Notes: generated from the letters alone by a model not told the origin. A stretch of 64,000 nt of DNA from LMUY01 sp965198895 (GCA_965198895.1 OZ240676.1:3224001-3288000); one strand, 5' to 3'. Positions 50,401 to 58,870 are shown, numbered from the stretch's first letter. A program made the numbers and translations.

Positions 50401-50548
50401 GGGTTGAGACCTGGATGGTGGGGAAGTCCACCTGCGGCAGCGCGGACACCGGCAACGCGAAGTAGCCGAGCAGCCCGGCGAGCAGCACCGCGACCGCGAG
50501 CAGCCCGGTGGCGACCGGGCGGGCGATGAACGGAGCTGAAATGTTCAC
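47405..50548 (-). CDS. mdtB: RND efflux pump, MdtB-type inner-membrane transporter
   Basis: 1047 residues with the same fold as the downstream pump but clearly distinct in sequence. The start is NISAPFIARPVATGLLAVAV; FGEITGLSSMESTSSEGTSE is in the first periplasmic domain, TVSTGFVVDDAIVMIENVVR carries the helix-4 acidic pair, and GIVLLMGIVKKNAIMMIDFA is in the second half. It is probably the MdtB partner in a drug- and bile-acid-type exporter with the adaptor and outer-membrane factor encoded upstream. The intervening palindromes may tune relative expression of the two pumps. Confidence 0.93.
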   Translation of the reverse strand: MNISAPFIARPVATGLLAVAVLLAGLLGYFALPVSALPQVDFPTIQVSTQLPGASAEVTATLVTASLERQFGEITGLSSMESTSSEGTSEITLQFNLSRSMDGASQDVQAAINAAAGTLPSTLPYPPVYAKVNPADAPIVTLALTSDNVALDAVADAADTLLQPKLSQIDGVGKVTVQGGLRRAIRVRIDPARLAAYNLSMEDIRTAVAAANVNGAKGGFDGKAQAFALATNDQLLTPEAYRQLVISFKDSAPLRLKDVGTVVADVENNRVISALNGHPAVVLDIQRQPGANIVQTVADIREALPQLERSLPAGVHLTVVTDRTETIRASVQDVQFTLLLAIGLVIAVIYLFLGSWRATVIPGIALPLSLIGTFGVMSLLGFALDNLSLMALTVSTGFVVDDAIVMIENVVRYIEKGVPPLQAAYQGAKQIGFTIVSLTVSLVAVFIPLLFMTGVVGRLFNEFAVTLAVSVVVSAVVSLTLTPMMCGRLLKPFDPEHKQSLVARAFDAGFRRTTAGYRRTLGWALRAQPLVLLIAVATLAGTILLYVVIPKGFLPAQDTGVIVAVTEASQAISIPAMAKLQEQFAAIAQRDPAVASVASFVGAGQINPTPNSGRVTIALKPRPQRDAVNVVQARLQREADEIPGLSVFTQPVQDIQIGTRISRTQYQYTLVDTDGAELALWAPRLLARLQQSPELRNVATDQQDEGLVTRVTVDREAAQRLGVSMQTIQDVLYDSFGQRQISTIFSQANQYRVVLEADPSWQADPNSLLRLRVPGVLSAQGQSTTSGATVTGAAQSLIPLSAVATITRSVGPLAITHEQQFPSVTLSFDLATGASLGDAVQAVAAAEQDLGMPETVSGSYAGDAAEFQRSLASEPWLILAAVVVIYIVLGVLYESTIHPVTILSTLPSAGIGALLALMVFGLDLSLVALVGIVLLMGIVKKNAIMMIDFAVEAERERGLTPEAAIEEACLLRFRPIMMTTAAALLGALPLVLEHGTGSELRFPLGVTIVGGLLLSQLLTLYTTPVIYVTFERLRIRFAGAPRPLAAE

Positions 50549-50571
50549 CGGCGCCCCGCCACTTGCCGTCT

Positions 50572-50693
50572 TCTCCCTCTCCCGCGGGCGGGAGAGGGCC
50601 GGGGTGAGGGTGCGAAAGCGTCCAAACGTTCAGTTCCAGCGGCGAAGTGGCCCTCACCCCGGCCCTCTCCCGTGAAGCACGGGAGAGGGAGAA
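50572..50693. repeat. Inverted pair of GAGAGGGCCGGGGTGAGGG palindromes (copy set 3)
   Basis: Units at 50572-50610 and 50651-50693 in opposite orientation, between the adaptor gene and the first pump gene, only 24 bases before the pump start. Sequence and spacing are very close to copy set 2 (GCGAAAG versus GCGAGTG after the first unit), which points to duplication or co-conversion of the whole spacer. Confidence 0.88.
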
Positions 50694-50723
50694 GGCGCAC
50701 ACCTGGCGCCGGTTGCGTGGCGA

Positions 50724-51986
50724 TCACGGCGCAGCAGATGCCCGTTGACGCCCCTGACCCGGGGCGCGGCGGCGGTGCGGCTCTTCTGCGTCGGCGGCGG
50801 GGGTGGTGCTGTCCTGCACCTTGACCTTGGACCCATCCATCAGGCGGGAGGCGCCGTCGGTCACCACGCGGTCGCCGGGCTGCAGTCCGGCGGTCACCAC
50901 CGCGATGCTCTCGTCCTCGTGGCCGGCCACGACGGGGCGGCGGCTGACCGTGCTCTCGTCCTTGACGATGTAGACATATGACCCCTGCGGCCCGCGCTGC
51001 ATGGCGGTCGGGGGCACCGTGACGACGTTGTGGTCGGTCTGGATCAGCAGACGCACGTTCACGAAGCCGCCGGGCCACAGCGCCAGGTTCGCGTTCGGGA
51101 AGGTCGCCTTCAGCTTGATCGTGCCGGTGGCCTGGTCGACCGTGTTGTCCAGCACGGCAACCTTGCCGCGGTCCAGCACCGTCTTGCCGTCGTTGGCAAC
51201 ACCCTGCGGCAAAGCCAGCACCTCGGGCGCGGCACCCCCCTGCATCGCGTTTGCCACGGCGCCCAGCGTCTGCTGCGGCAGGGTGAACACGACGGAGATC
51301 GGCTGCAGCTGCGTGATCACTGTCAGCGGCGTCGTCGTGGCGGCGTGCACGATGTTGCCCTGGTCGATCTGCCGAATGCCGGTGCGGCCGTCCAGCGGGC
51401 TGCTGATGGTGGTGTAGGACAGGTTGGTGCGCGCCGTGTCGATCTGCGCCTGGTCCTGCGCCACGATCGCCACATCCTGCTGCACGGTCGCCTTCTGCGT
51501 GTCGGCGGTCTGGCCGGACGTGTAGGCGGTGGCCACCAGCTTCTGATAGCGCGCCAGGTCCACCCTGGCATTGGCGAGCGTGGCGTCGTCCTGCGCCTTC
51601 TTGGCGACCGCCTGGTCCAGCGCGGCCTGGTACGGCCTGGGGTCGATGCGCGCCAACACGTCGCCGGCCTTCACGTTCTGCCCCTCCGTAAACAGGACCT
51701 GCTGCATCGGGCCGTCGATCATCGGCGTGACGCTGACGGTATTGAACGCCTGCACCGTGCCGAGCGCGTCCAGGTATACCGGCACGTCCGCGCTCACTGC
51801 GGTGGCGACGAGCACGGGGATCGGGTCACCCTCCGCACTGCCCGGCATGGCCCGGCGGCCACGGCCCCGCCCGGCCTGCGCCTCCTGCTGCTGGCCGGTG
51901 GTCTGGTGGCCCGCCCATAGATAATATCCGCCCGCCCCCGCGACGCCGAGCACGACCAGGACAACGACGACGCGGCCGAGTTTCAT
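50724..51986 (-). CDS. mdtA: RND efflux periplasmic adaptor (MdtA/membrane fusion protein)
   Basis: 420 residues: an N-terminal anchor (KLGRVVVVLVVLGVAGAGGY), then the classic hairpin-lipoyl-barrel arrangement with GTVQAFNTVSVTPMIDGPMQ, VLFTEGQNVKAGDVLARIDP, SYTTISSPLDGRTGIRQID and VPPTAMQRGPQGSYVYIVKD. The tail is proline/arginine-rich. It bridges the RND pump and the outer-membrane channel. ATG 51986 overlaps the stop of the outer-membrane-factor gene (ATGA), so the two are coupled. Confidence 0.95.
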   Translation of the reverse strand: MKLGRVVVVLVVLGVAGAGGYYLWAGHQTTGQQQEAQAGRGRGRRAMPGSAEGDPIPVLVATAVSADVPVYLDALGTVQAFNTVSVTPMIDGPMQQVLFTEGQNVKAGDVLARIDPRPYQAALDQAVAKKAQDDATLANARVDLARYQKLVATAYTSGQTADTQKATVQQDVAIVAQDQAQIDTARTNLSYTTISSPLDGRTGIRQIDQGNIVHAATTTPLTVITQLQPISVVFTLPQQTLGAVANAMQGGAAPEVLALPQGVANDGKTVLDRGKVAVLDNTVDQATGTIKLKATFPNANLALWPGGFVNVRLLIQTDHNVVTVPPTAMQRGPQGSYVYIVKDESTVSRRPVVAGHEDESIAVVTAGLQPGDRVVTDGASRLMDGSKVKVQDSTTPAADAEEPHRRRAPGQGRQRASAAP

Positions 51987-53521
51987 GTAGATCCGATCGA
52001 AGCGGGCAGCGTCCATCCGCCGCCGAGTGCCTTGTAGAGGTTGATCAGGGCCTGGAAATGCGCAAGGCGGACCTGCACGAACGTGTTCTGGTCCGTGAAC
52101 AACGTGGTCTGGGTGTTGAGCACGGTGGTGATGTCCACCGTCCCGGCCCCCAACTGCGCCCGCGCGATATCGGAAGCGCGTTGCGCCACCGCGACCGCCT
52201 GCCGCTCCAATGCTTCTTGCTGGGCCGCGAAGCGGACCGCCGTCAGATAGGTCTCGGCGTCCTGGAACGCTTGCAGCGTCGCCTGCCGATAGTCGGCGAC
52301 CAGCTCGGCGAACCGCCCCTTGGCCTGGTCGAGATCGCCCTGTTTCAGCCCGTTGTCGAAGATCGTCTGCGTGACCGAAGCCGCTGCCGTGAACAGCAGG
52401 CTGCCGGGGCCGAGCAGGGAGGACAGCGCCAGGCTCTCGATGCCGCCCTGGCTGGTCAGCTGCACCTCGGGGAAGAATGCCGCCCGCGCCGCCCGCACAT
52501 TGCCGTTCTGCGCCAGCAGCTGCGCCTCGGCCGAGGCCACGTCCGGACGCCGGGCCAGCAGTTCGGAGGGCAACCCGCCGCCGACCGCCGGCGTCGGCAG
52601 GCCTGCCAGCGTGTTGGCCTTGATGCTGATCGATTCCGGCGGGCGGCCGACCAGGGTGGACAGCGCGATCACCTGCTGGTCCAGCTGGCTCTGCAGGGCG
52701 GGGATCTGGGCCGCTTCCCCGGCGACCAGCGCCTCTTGCTGCGCGATATCCAGTGCCGTCGCGGTGCCGACCTCGGTGCGGACCTGGAACACCTTGAGCG
52801 TCTGCTGCGCGTCCTGCAGGTTGCGGCGGGCCACGGCCAACTGGTCCGCGGCCCCCAGCGCCTGGAAATACGTGGTGGCGACCGAGGTGAGCACCGTCAG
52901 CGCCACGTTCTCCTGGTCGAAGCGGCTGTACAGGGCGGATGCCTGCGCGGATTGGAAGGTCGCCCGGTTCTTGCCCCAGAAATCGGCCTCGTAGCTGACG
53001 GCCCCCTGCACGCTGTATTGCCGGCTGTCGGTGTAGCGGCTGCCGCTGGTGCCCGACACCACCGTGCTGCCGGTCGTGTTGGTGGTGGAGGTGGTCGTGC
53101 CCGACCCGGTGCTCGTGGTGGAGGTCGTGCCGCTGCTCCCCGTCGTCACCCCGGACACTGCCCCGCTGCGGGTGGAGCCGATCCGGCTGTAGCTCGCGTT
53201 GCCGGTGGCGCTGACAGTGGGCAGCAGCGGCGAGCCGTTGATGGAGACCTGGGCATCCGCCTGCACGACGCGGGCGGCGGCAGCGGCGAGGTTCTGGTTG
53301 TTGGCCCGCGCGTCCGCGATCAGCCGGTCCAGCTCCGGCGAGCCGAAGCCGTGCCACCAATCCGGCGCCGGCCAAGCCGCCTCGGCGCTCTCGGTGGTGG
53401 CGCGGAAGGCCGCGGGAATGGCGACCGCCGGGCGTGCATAGTCCGGCCCGAGATCGCAGGCGGTCAGCGGCAGGGCAAAAGCGAATAGCCAGGCATGGGA
53501 AGCGTGCGGCATCCGCGGCAT
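51983..53521 (-). CDS. Outer-membrane efflux lipoprotein (NodT/OprM family)
   Basis: 512 residues. A lipoprotein signal ends at Cys22 in LTAC, followed by DLGPDYARPAVAIP, the typical OprM/NodT N-terminus. Later landmarks are DWWHGFGSPELDRLIADARA, YEADFWGKNRATFQSAQASA, LLARRPDVASAEAQLLAQNG and TVDITTVLNTQTTLFTDQNT. The protein would form the trimeric exit duct of the tripartite pump. Unusually, residues about 118-165 form a long Ser/Thr/Gly-only segment (TTSTTSTGSGTTTSTT) where other members have a short extracellular loop. First gene of the operon, overlapping the adaptor gene by four bases. Confidence 0.94.
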   Translation of the reverse strand: MPRMPHASHAWLFAFALPLTACDLGPDYARPAVAIPAAFRATTESAEAAWPAPDWWHGFGSPELDRLIADARANNQNLAAAAARVVQADAQVSINGSPLLPTVSATGNASYSRIGSTRSGAVSGVTTGSSGTTSTTSTGSGTTTSTTNTTGSTVVSGTSGSRYTDSRQYSVQGAVSYEADFWGKNRATFQSAQASALYSRFDQENVALTVLTSVATTYFQALGAADQLAVARRNLQDAQQTLKVFQVRTEVGTATALDIAQQEALVAGEAAQIPALQSQLDQQVIALSTLVGRPPESISIKANTLAGLPTPAVGGGLPSELLARRPDVASAEAQLLAQNGNVRAARAAFFPEVQLTSQGGIESLALSSLLGPGSLLFTAAASVTQTIFDNGLKQGDLDQAKGRFAELVADYRQATLQAFQDAETYLTAVRFAAQQEALERQAVAVAQRASDIARAQLGAGTVDITTVLNTQTTLFTDQNTFVQVRLAHFQALINLYKALGGGWTLPASIGST

Positions 53522-53658
53522 GGGGTCCTTGAAGGGCGGGTGTCGCGCCTGAGTAACATGGAGATAAGATCGCCATGTAACAGGAGGATTGCGGCATCGT
53601 TATGCCCGTTGCGCCAAGGTCAGAGAGTGTGTAGTTATACACAACGCGAAGGGGCGGC

Positions 53659-53850
53659 TTGACGGCGCGTGACGCCATCAACCGGCTCGAACGAGAGGGT
53701 TGGGTGGCTCGAATTGGCAAGGGCTCTCACCTGATCTTCAAGCGGAATGGCTTGCGCGTGGTCGTGTCCAACCACACGGGTGACATCCCGTCCGGCACCC
53801 TGCGCGCGATCTGTCGTCAGGCGGTCTGGACGTATCCACCGTCCCGATAG
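53659..53850 (+). CDS. hicA: HicA-type mRNA interferase toxin
   Basis: 63 residues in a double-stranded-RNA-binding-like fold: TARDAINRLEREGWVARIGK, the catalytic histidine in GKGSHLIFKRNG, and NHTGDIPSGTLRAICRQA, the usual HicA end. HicA cleaves mRNA and tmRNA on or off the ribosome. The start is a TTG at 53659. The HicB gene follows after eight bases, so toxin-first order is conserved. Confidence 0.9.
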   Translation: MTARDAINRLEREGWVARIGKGSHLIFKRNGLRVVVSNHTGDIPSGTLRAICRQAVWTYPPSR

Positions 53851-53858
53851 GAGGCTGA

Positions 53859-54278
53859 ATGGCAACGAAGACATACCTGGCGGTCGCGGACCATGAACCC
53901 GGCGAGGGTCTGCATTCCATCATGTTCCCGGCCTTCCCAGGCGTGACGTCGGTGGCTGAAACCCTGGCTGACCTCATTCCACAGGCCCGCGATGCGCTTG
54001 CGACTGCCGTCGAAGATATGGAGGCGAGCGGCGAGGGCTTGCCACCGGCCATCGAGGACGGCGCCGGTATGGAGGCAATTCCGCAAGGTTTGCACAACCC
54101 GATCCTGCTCATGGTGCCGGTCGAGGTGAGGGCGCGGTCCGTGCGGGTGAACATCAGCCTCGACGAAGGCTTGCTCGCCCGTATGGATGCCGTGGCAACG
54201 CGTGTCGGCACGAGCCGATCTGCCCTGCTCGCCAAGGGCGCACGGCTGGCGATCGCCGCCGAGACATCCGCCTCATAG
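53859..54278 (+). CDS. hicB: HicB-type antitoxin
   Basis: 139 residues. The N-terminal half is the partially degraded RNase H fold (LAVADHEPGEGLHSIMFPAF followed by PGVTSVAETLADLIPQARDA), and the C-terminal half is a ribbon-helix-helix DNA-binding module (VRVNISLDEGLLARMDAVAT, TSRSALLAKGARLAIA). It neutralises HicA and presumably represses the operon. It is longer than the minimal HicB because of the added DNA-binding domain, as in many proteobacteria. Confidence 0.9.
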   Translation: MATKTYLAVADHEPGEGLHSIMFPAFPGVTSVAETLADLIPQARDALATAVEDMEASGEGLPPAIEDGAGMEAIPQGLHNPILLMVPVEVRARSVRVNISLDEGLLARMDAVATRVGTSRSALLAKGARLAIAAETSAS

Positions 54279-54337
54279 CAAGGCGGTGGTCTTGTCCTTG
54301 CTTCCGGGGGCGACGGGCTCTTCCCGGTAGCGCAGCG

Positions 54338-54805
54338 TCACACGTTGATCACCGCCGGCGCGCGCCGGTGCATCAGGGCGGCGCGTTCGCAGGTCGCAAC
54401 CATCACGTCCGACTGGTTGAACGCCTCGTGCCGCAGCGTCACGATGCCGGCCTCCGGGCGTGAGCGGCTGTCGCGCACGGCCACCACCGTGGTCAGCGCC
54501 CGCAGCGTGTCGCCGGCGAAGACGGGGGCGGGGAAGCGAACGTCGGTCATGCCCATGTTGGCGATCGCGGTGCCGTTGGTGGTGTTGTGCACCGTCATGC
54601 CGACCAGCAGCCCGAGCGTGAACAGCGAGTTCACCAGGGGGCGGCCGAACTCCGTTCCCCTCATGTAATCGGCGTCCAGATGCAGCCGGGCGACGTTCAT
54701 CGTCATGGACGAGAACAGCACGTTGTCGGTCTCGGTGACGGTCCGGGTCCATTCCGCGTCGATCACCTGGCCGGGCCGGAAGTCCTCGAAATATAATCCA
54801 GCCAC
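54338..54805 (-). CDS. MaoC family (R)-hydratase/dehydratase
   Basis: 155 residues from GTG 54805, preceded by GGGAGG at six-base spacing. The hot-dog fold is recognised by GLYFEDFRPGQVIDAEWTRT, VTETDNVLFSSMTMNVARLH, the conserved FGRPLVNSLFTLGLLVGMTV and DVRFPAPVFAGDTLRALTTV. Such enzymes hydrate enoyl-CoAs, including mesaconyl-CoA. The catalytic Asp/His pair of classical MaoC (D-x-N-x-x-H) appears here as TDNVLFSS, so a usual histidine may be replaced. It is divergent from the liv genes; whether it shares their function is not known. Confidence 0.85.
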   Translation of the reverse strand: MAGLYFEDFRPGQVIDAEWTRTVTETDNVLFSSMTMNVARLHLDADYMRGTEFGRPLVNSLFTLGLLVGMTVHNTTNGTAIANMGMTDVRFPAPVFAGDTLRALTTVVAVRDSRSRPEAGIVTLRHEAFNQSDVMVATCERAALMHRRAPAVINV

Positions 54806-54898
54806 TTCCAGCCTCCCTACCTTGAAACAATCTTGCGTGGTCCGGCGCGATATGCAAATCACGCTGGCAACAAAGGCTATTCACACAGGGACGTCCGA

Positions 54899-55681
54899 TT
54901 GGCAGATTCGGTCTTGGAGACGCCCATCCTGGAGACGGTAGGGCTGACGCGCGAGTTCCGCGGGTTCATCGCCGTGAACAGTGTGGCGTTGAAGGTCATG
55001 CCGGGCACCATCCATGCCCTCATCGGCCCTAACGGTGCCGGCAAGACGACCTGTTTCAACCTGCTGACCAAGTTCCTGCAGCCGACCCGCGGTACCATCC
55101 ACTACGAGGGCCGCGATATCACCGGACTGTCACCGGCGAAAGTCGCGCGGCTCGGCCTGGTGCGCTCGTTCCAGATCTCGGCCGTGTTCCCGCATCTGAC
55201 GTCGCTGGAGAACGTGCGGCTGGCGCTGCAGCGGCAACGCGGCGGCTCGTATGATTTCTGGCACTCGGAAGGGTTGCTGAAGGAGTACGACGACCGCGCC
55301 CGTTCGCTGCTCGAGGATGTCGGCCTCACCGAATATATCGACACCCCGGCCGTGCTGCTGTCCTATGGCCGCAAGCGCGCGCTGGAGATCGCGACCACCC
55401 TGGCGCTCGACCCCAAGATGCTGCTGCTGGACGAGCCCACCGCCGGCATGACGCACGAGGACGTCGACCGCATCGTGGCGCTGATCAAGCGCATCCGCGA
55501 GGGGCGCACGATCCTGATGGTGGAGCACAATCTCTCGGTGGTGTCGGGCTTGTGCGACTGCATCACGGTGCTGGCGCGCGGCCAGGTGCTGGCGGAGGGC
55601 GACTATGCCTCCGTGTCGCGCAACCCGGACGTCATCACCGCCTATCTCGGCACCGAAGCCGGCGCGGTGGACCATGTCTGA
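54899..55681 (+). CDS. livG: Branched-chain amino acid-type ABC transporter ATP-binding protein LivG
   Basis: About 260 residues, depending on which TTG (54899 or 54914) is the start. Walker A is GPNGAGKTTCFNLLTKFLQP, the signature is LSYGRKRALEIATTLALDP (the LivG form of the LSGGQ motif), Walker B is MLLLDEPTAGMTHEDVDRI, and the H-loop is LMVEHNLSVVSGLCD. It is one of two ATPases for the importer encoded downstream and overlaps the livF gene by eight bases. Confidence 0.95.
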   Translation: MADSVLETPILETVGLTREFRGFIAVNSVALKVMPGTIHALIGPNGAGKTTCFNLLTKFLQPTRGTIHYEGRDITGLSPAKVARLGLVRSFQISAVFPHLTSLENVRLALQRQRGGSYDFWHSEGLLKEYDDRARSLLEDVGLTEYIDTPAVLLSYGRKRALEIATTLALDPKMLLLDEPTAGMTHEDVDRIVALIKRIREGRTILMVEHNLSVVSGLCDCITVLARGQVLAEGDYASVSRNPDVITAYLGTEAGAVDHV

Positions 55682-56375
55682 CATGTTCGAGGTCACCGGC
55701 CTGAACGCCTGGTATGGCGAGAGCCACGTGCTGCACGGGGTGGATTTCCGCGTCGCCGAGGGCGAGGTGGTGACGCTGCTGGGCCGCAACGGCGCTGGCA
55801 AGACCACGACGATGAAGTCGATCATGGGCCTGGTGCCGCGGCGCGCCGGGTCGATCGTGTTCAAGGGCCGCGAGACGGTGAAGATGCGGCCCGACGAGGT
55901 CGCCAAGGCTGGGATCGCGATCTGTCCGGAGGAGCGCGGCATCTTCGCCAGCCTCAACGTGACCGAGAACCTGATGCTGCCGCCGGTGATCGGGCCCGGC
56001 GGGCTGGACGTACCGACGATCTACACCCTGTTTCCCAATTTGAAGGAGCGGGCGTCGTCACAGGGCACCAAGCTCTCGGGCGGCGAGCAGCAGATGCTAG
56101 CCATCGGCCGCATCCTGCGCACGGGCGCGCGCTTCCTGCTACTGGACGAGCCGACCGAGGGGCTCGCCCCCGTGATCGTGCAGCAGATCGGCCGCACCAT
56201 CCGCGAACTGCGCGCGCGTGGCTTTACGGTGCTGCTGGTGGAGCAGAATTTCCGCTTCGCCGCGACCGTGGCGGACCGGCATTACGTGATGGAGCATGGC
56301 CGCGTGATCGATATGATCCCGAACGATCAGATCGAGAGCCAGATGGGTAAGCTGCACGAGTATCTCGGGGTTTAG
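55674..56375 (+). CDS. livF: Branched-chain amino acid-type ABC transporter ATP-binding protein LivF
   Basis: 233 residues. Walker A is GRNGAGKTTTMKSIMGLVPR, the signature is LSGGEQQMLAIGRILRTGA, Walker B is LLLDEPTEGLAPVIVQQIG and the H-loop is LLVEQNFRFAATVADRHYVM. EERGIFASLNVTENL is typical of LivF. It partners LivG in energising LivHM. It overlaps livG and is followed by the first substrate-binding protein after a 36-base gap. Confidence 0.96.
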   Translation: MSDMFEVTGLNAWYGESHVLHGVDFRVAEGEVVTLLGRNGAGKTTTMKSIMGLVPRRAGSIVFKGRETVKMRPDEVAKAGIAICPEERGIFASLNVTENLMLPPVIGPGGLDVPTIYTLFPNLKERASSQGTKLSGGEQQMLAIGRILRTGARFLLLDEPTEGLAPVIVQQIGRTIRELRARGFTVLLVEQNFRFAATVADRHYVMEHGRVIDMIPNDQIESQMGKLHEYLGV

Positions 56376-56411
56376 GGCTGCAACAGCGCCAACGAGCGCC
56401 AAGGGGAAACA

Positions 56412-57635
56412 ATGTCCATGATCAAACGCCGCACCTTGCTTGCCGCCACCGCTGCTGTCGCCGCCGTGCCCAAGGCGCGTGCCCAAGGAGCGTCGCTGAA
56501 GATCGGCGTGCTGGGTGACGAATCGGGCGTCTACCGGGACCTCAGCGGCCCGGTCGCCATCGCCTGCGTGCGCCAGGCGATCGAGGAAATGGCGCCGCAT
56601 CTGAACGGTGTCGCGATCGACGTGGTCATCGGGGACCACCAGAACAAGCCGGACGTCGGCGCCTCGATCGCGCGCCAGTGGTTCGACCGCGACGGCGTGG
56701 ACATGCTGTGCGATTGCCCGAACAGCGCCGTGGCGCTGGCGGTGGCCGCCGTGTGCCACGAGAAGGACAAGGTCTACATCAACAGCCCCGGGATGATCGC
56801 CGACCTCACCGGCCCGCAATGCGCGCCCACCACTGTGCACTGGACGATGGACACCTGGGCGTTGGCCCACTCCACCGGTGGCGCGCTGGTGAAGGCGGGC
56901 GGCTCGTCGTGGTTCTTCCTGACGGCGGACTACGCGTTCGGCATCGCGCTCGAGCGGGACACGACAGCCTTCGTGAAGCAGGCCGGCGGCACGGTGATCG
57001 GTTCGGTGAAGACGCCGTTCCCGACCAGCGACTTCTCGTCGTTCCTGCTGCAGGCGCAGTCGTCCGGGGCGAAGGTGATCGGGCTGTGCAACGCCGGGTC
57101 GGACGCGGTGAACTCGATCAAGCAGGCCGGCGAGTTCGGGTTGACGCAGGCGGGGATCAAGCTGGCCGGGCTGCTGGTGTTCATCAGCGACGTGCATGCG
57201 CTCGGGCTGCAGACGGCGCAGGGGCTGAACCTGACGGAGAGCTTCTACTGGGACCTGAACGACCGCACGCGCGCGTTCACCAGCCGGGTGATCAAGAAGA
57301 CCGACGGCTTCCACCCCGGGATGGGCCAGGCGGGGTGCTATGGCGGCGTGATCCACTACCTCAAGACGGTCGCGGCCATGGGGGTGGCGGACGCTAAAAA
57401 GAGCGGCACGGCGACCGTCAACAAGATGAAGTCGATGCCCACCGATGACGACGCGTTCGGCGCCGGCTCCATCCGCGAGGACGGGCGCGCGCTGCACCCG
57501 GTGTACCTGTTCGAGGTCAAGACACCGGCCGAGAGCAAGGCGCCGTGGGACTACTACAAACTGGTCGCGACCACGCCGGCGGACCAGGCGTTCCGACCTC
57601 TGCACGAAGGCGGCTGCCCGATGGTGAAGTCATGA
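56412..57635 (+). CDS. ABC transporter substrate-binding protein (LivK family), paralogue 1
   Basis: 407 residues with a Tat-like leader (KRRTLLAATAAVAAVPKARA). The mature protein is a Leu/Ile/Val-binding-type periplasmic protein: KIGVLGDESGVYRDLSGPVA, VVIGDHQNKPDVGASIARQW, ADYAFGIALERDTTAFVKQA, and FYWDLNDRTRAFTSR. It ends HEGGCPMVKS. The ligand (amino acid, urea, amide or aromatic acid) is not evident. The stop overlaps the start of the next paralogue (ATGA). Confidence 0.93.
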   Translation: MSMIKRRTLLAATAAVAAVPKARAQGASLKIGVLGDESGVYRDLSGPVAIACVRQAIEEMAPHLNGVAIDVVIGDHQNKPDVGASIARQWFDRDGVDMLCDCPNSAVALAVAAVCHEKDKVYINSPGMIADLTGPQCAPTTVHWTMDTWALAHSTGGALVKAGGSSWFFLTADYAFGIALERDTTAFVKQAGGTVIGSVKTPFPTSDFSSFLLQAQSSGAKVIGLCNAGSDAVNSIKQAGEFGLTQAGIKLAGLLVFISDVHALGLQTAQGLNLTESFYWDLNDRTRAFTSRVIKKTDGFHPGMGQAGCYGGVIHYLKTVAAMGVADAKKSGTATVNKMKSMPTDDDAFGAGSIREDGRALHPVYLFEVKTPAESKAPWDYYKLVATTPADQAFRPLHEGGCPMVKS

Positions 57636-58861
57636 TGAGCGGTTTCCCGGCGCTGGGGCGCCGCACGCTGCTGGCCGGGACCGCCGCTGCCGCAATGGCA
57701 CCGCGGGCCCGTGCACAAGGGGCTACGATCAAGATCGGCGTGCTGAACGACATGTCCGGCCCATACCGCGACACCGGCGGACCGCTGTCCGTCGCCTGCA
57801 CGCGTCAGGCTGCCAAGGAGTTCGGCAACCAAGGATTCGCCGTCGAGGTGGTCAACGCCGACCACCAGAACAAGCCCGACCTCGGCGCTTCCATCGTGCG
57901 GCGCTGGATCGACGAGGAGGGGGTGGATGTGATCGTCGACGTCCCGACCTCGTCGGTGGCGCTCGCGGTGAATTCCGTCGTGCGGGAGAAGAACAAGGTC
58001 TACCTGAACTCCGGCGCCGGCACGGTGGATCTGACGGGCGCGCAATGCTCGCCCAACACCGTGCACTGGACCTACGACGTCTACATGCTCGCCAAGAGCA
58101 CGGGCGGCGCCATGGTGAAGGCCGGCGGCGATAGTTGGTATTTCATCACCGCCGACTATGTCTTCGGCCAGCAGCTCGCCAGCGAGTGCATGATTTTCGT
58201 CAAGGCCGCCGGTGGCAAGGTGCTCGGCGAGTCGCGCTACCCGTTCCCGGCTACCACCGACTTCTCCTCCTTCCTGCTGCAGGCGCAGTCTTCCGGGGCC
58301 AAGGTGCTCGGGCTGGCCAATGCCGGCGCGGATACGATCAACTCGATCAAGCAGGCGTCGGAATTCGGCTTGTCGCCCAAGATGAAGCTCGCCGCGTTGC
58401 TGATGTTCATCAGCGACGTTCACGGGCTGGGGCTGCAGACGGCGCAGGGTCTGGTGCTCACCGAGAGCTTCTACTGGGACCTGAACGACCGCACCCGTGC
58501 CTTCTCCGACCGCATGAAGGCCGTCTACCCAGCCGCGCGACCCGGCATGGACCAGGCCGGCTGCTATGCCGCCACGGCGCACTATCTCAAGGCCGTCGCA
58601 GCGCTGGGCGTGGCTGCGGCGAAGGCGGACGGCAAGGCGGTGGTCGCCAAGATGAAGGCCACGCCGACCGACGACGACGCGTTCGGCCACGGCTCCATCC
58701 GCGAGGACGGCCGCGGCATGTTCCCGTCCTACCTGTTCCAGGTGAAGACCCCCGCGCAGAGCAAGGGGCCGTGGGACTACTACAACCTGCTTGCCACCAC
58801 CCCGGCCGACCAGGCATGGCGCCCGCTCAGCGAGGGCGGCTGCCCGCTCGTGCACAGCTAG
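57632..58861 (+). CDS. ABC transporter substrate-binding protein (LivK family), paralogue 2
   Basis: 409 residues, starting MSGFPALGRRTLLAGTAAAA, also with a Tat-like leader (RRTLL). It is very similar to the preceding protein through the shared blocks SGPYRDTGGPLSVACTRQAA, VVNADHQNKPDLGASIVRRW, FYWDLNDRTRAFSDR and the SEGGCPLVHS end. Tandem duplication is likely. It may widen the ligand range of one transport complex. Followed by livH after nine bases. Confidence 0.94.
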   Translation: MMSGFPALGRRTLLAGTAAAAMAPRARAQGATIKIGVLNDMSGPYRDTGGPLSVACTRQAAKEFGNQGFAVEVVNADHQNKPDLGASIVRRWIDEEGVDVIVDVPTSSVALAVNSVVREKNKVYLNSGAGTVDLTGAQCSPNTVHWTYDVYMLAKSTGGAMVKAGGDSWYFITADYVFGQQLASECMIFVKAAGGKVLGESRYPFPATTDFSSFLLQAQSSGAKVLGLANAGADTINSIKQASEFGLSPKMKLAALLMFISDVHGLGLQTAQGLVLTESFYWDLNDRTRAFSDRMKAVYPAARPGMDQAGCYAATAHYLKAVAALGVAAAKADGKAVVAKMKATPTDDDAFGHGSIREDGRGMFPSYLFQVKTPAQSKGPWDYYNLLATTPADQAWRPLSEGGCPLVHS

Positions 58862-58870
58862 GACGGCTGC

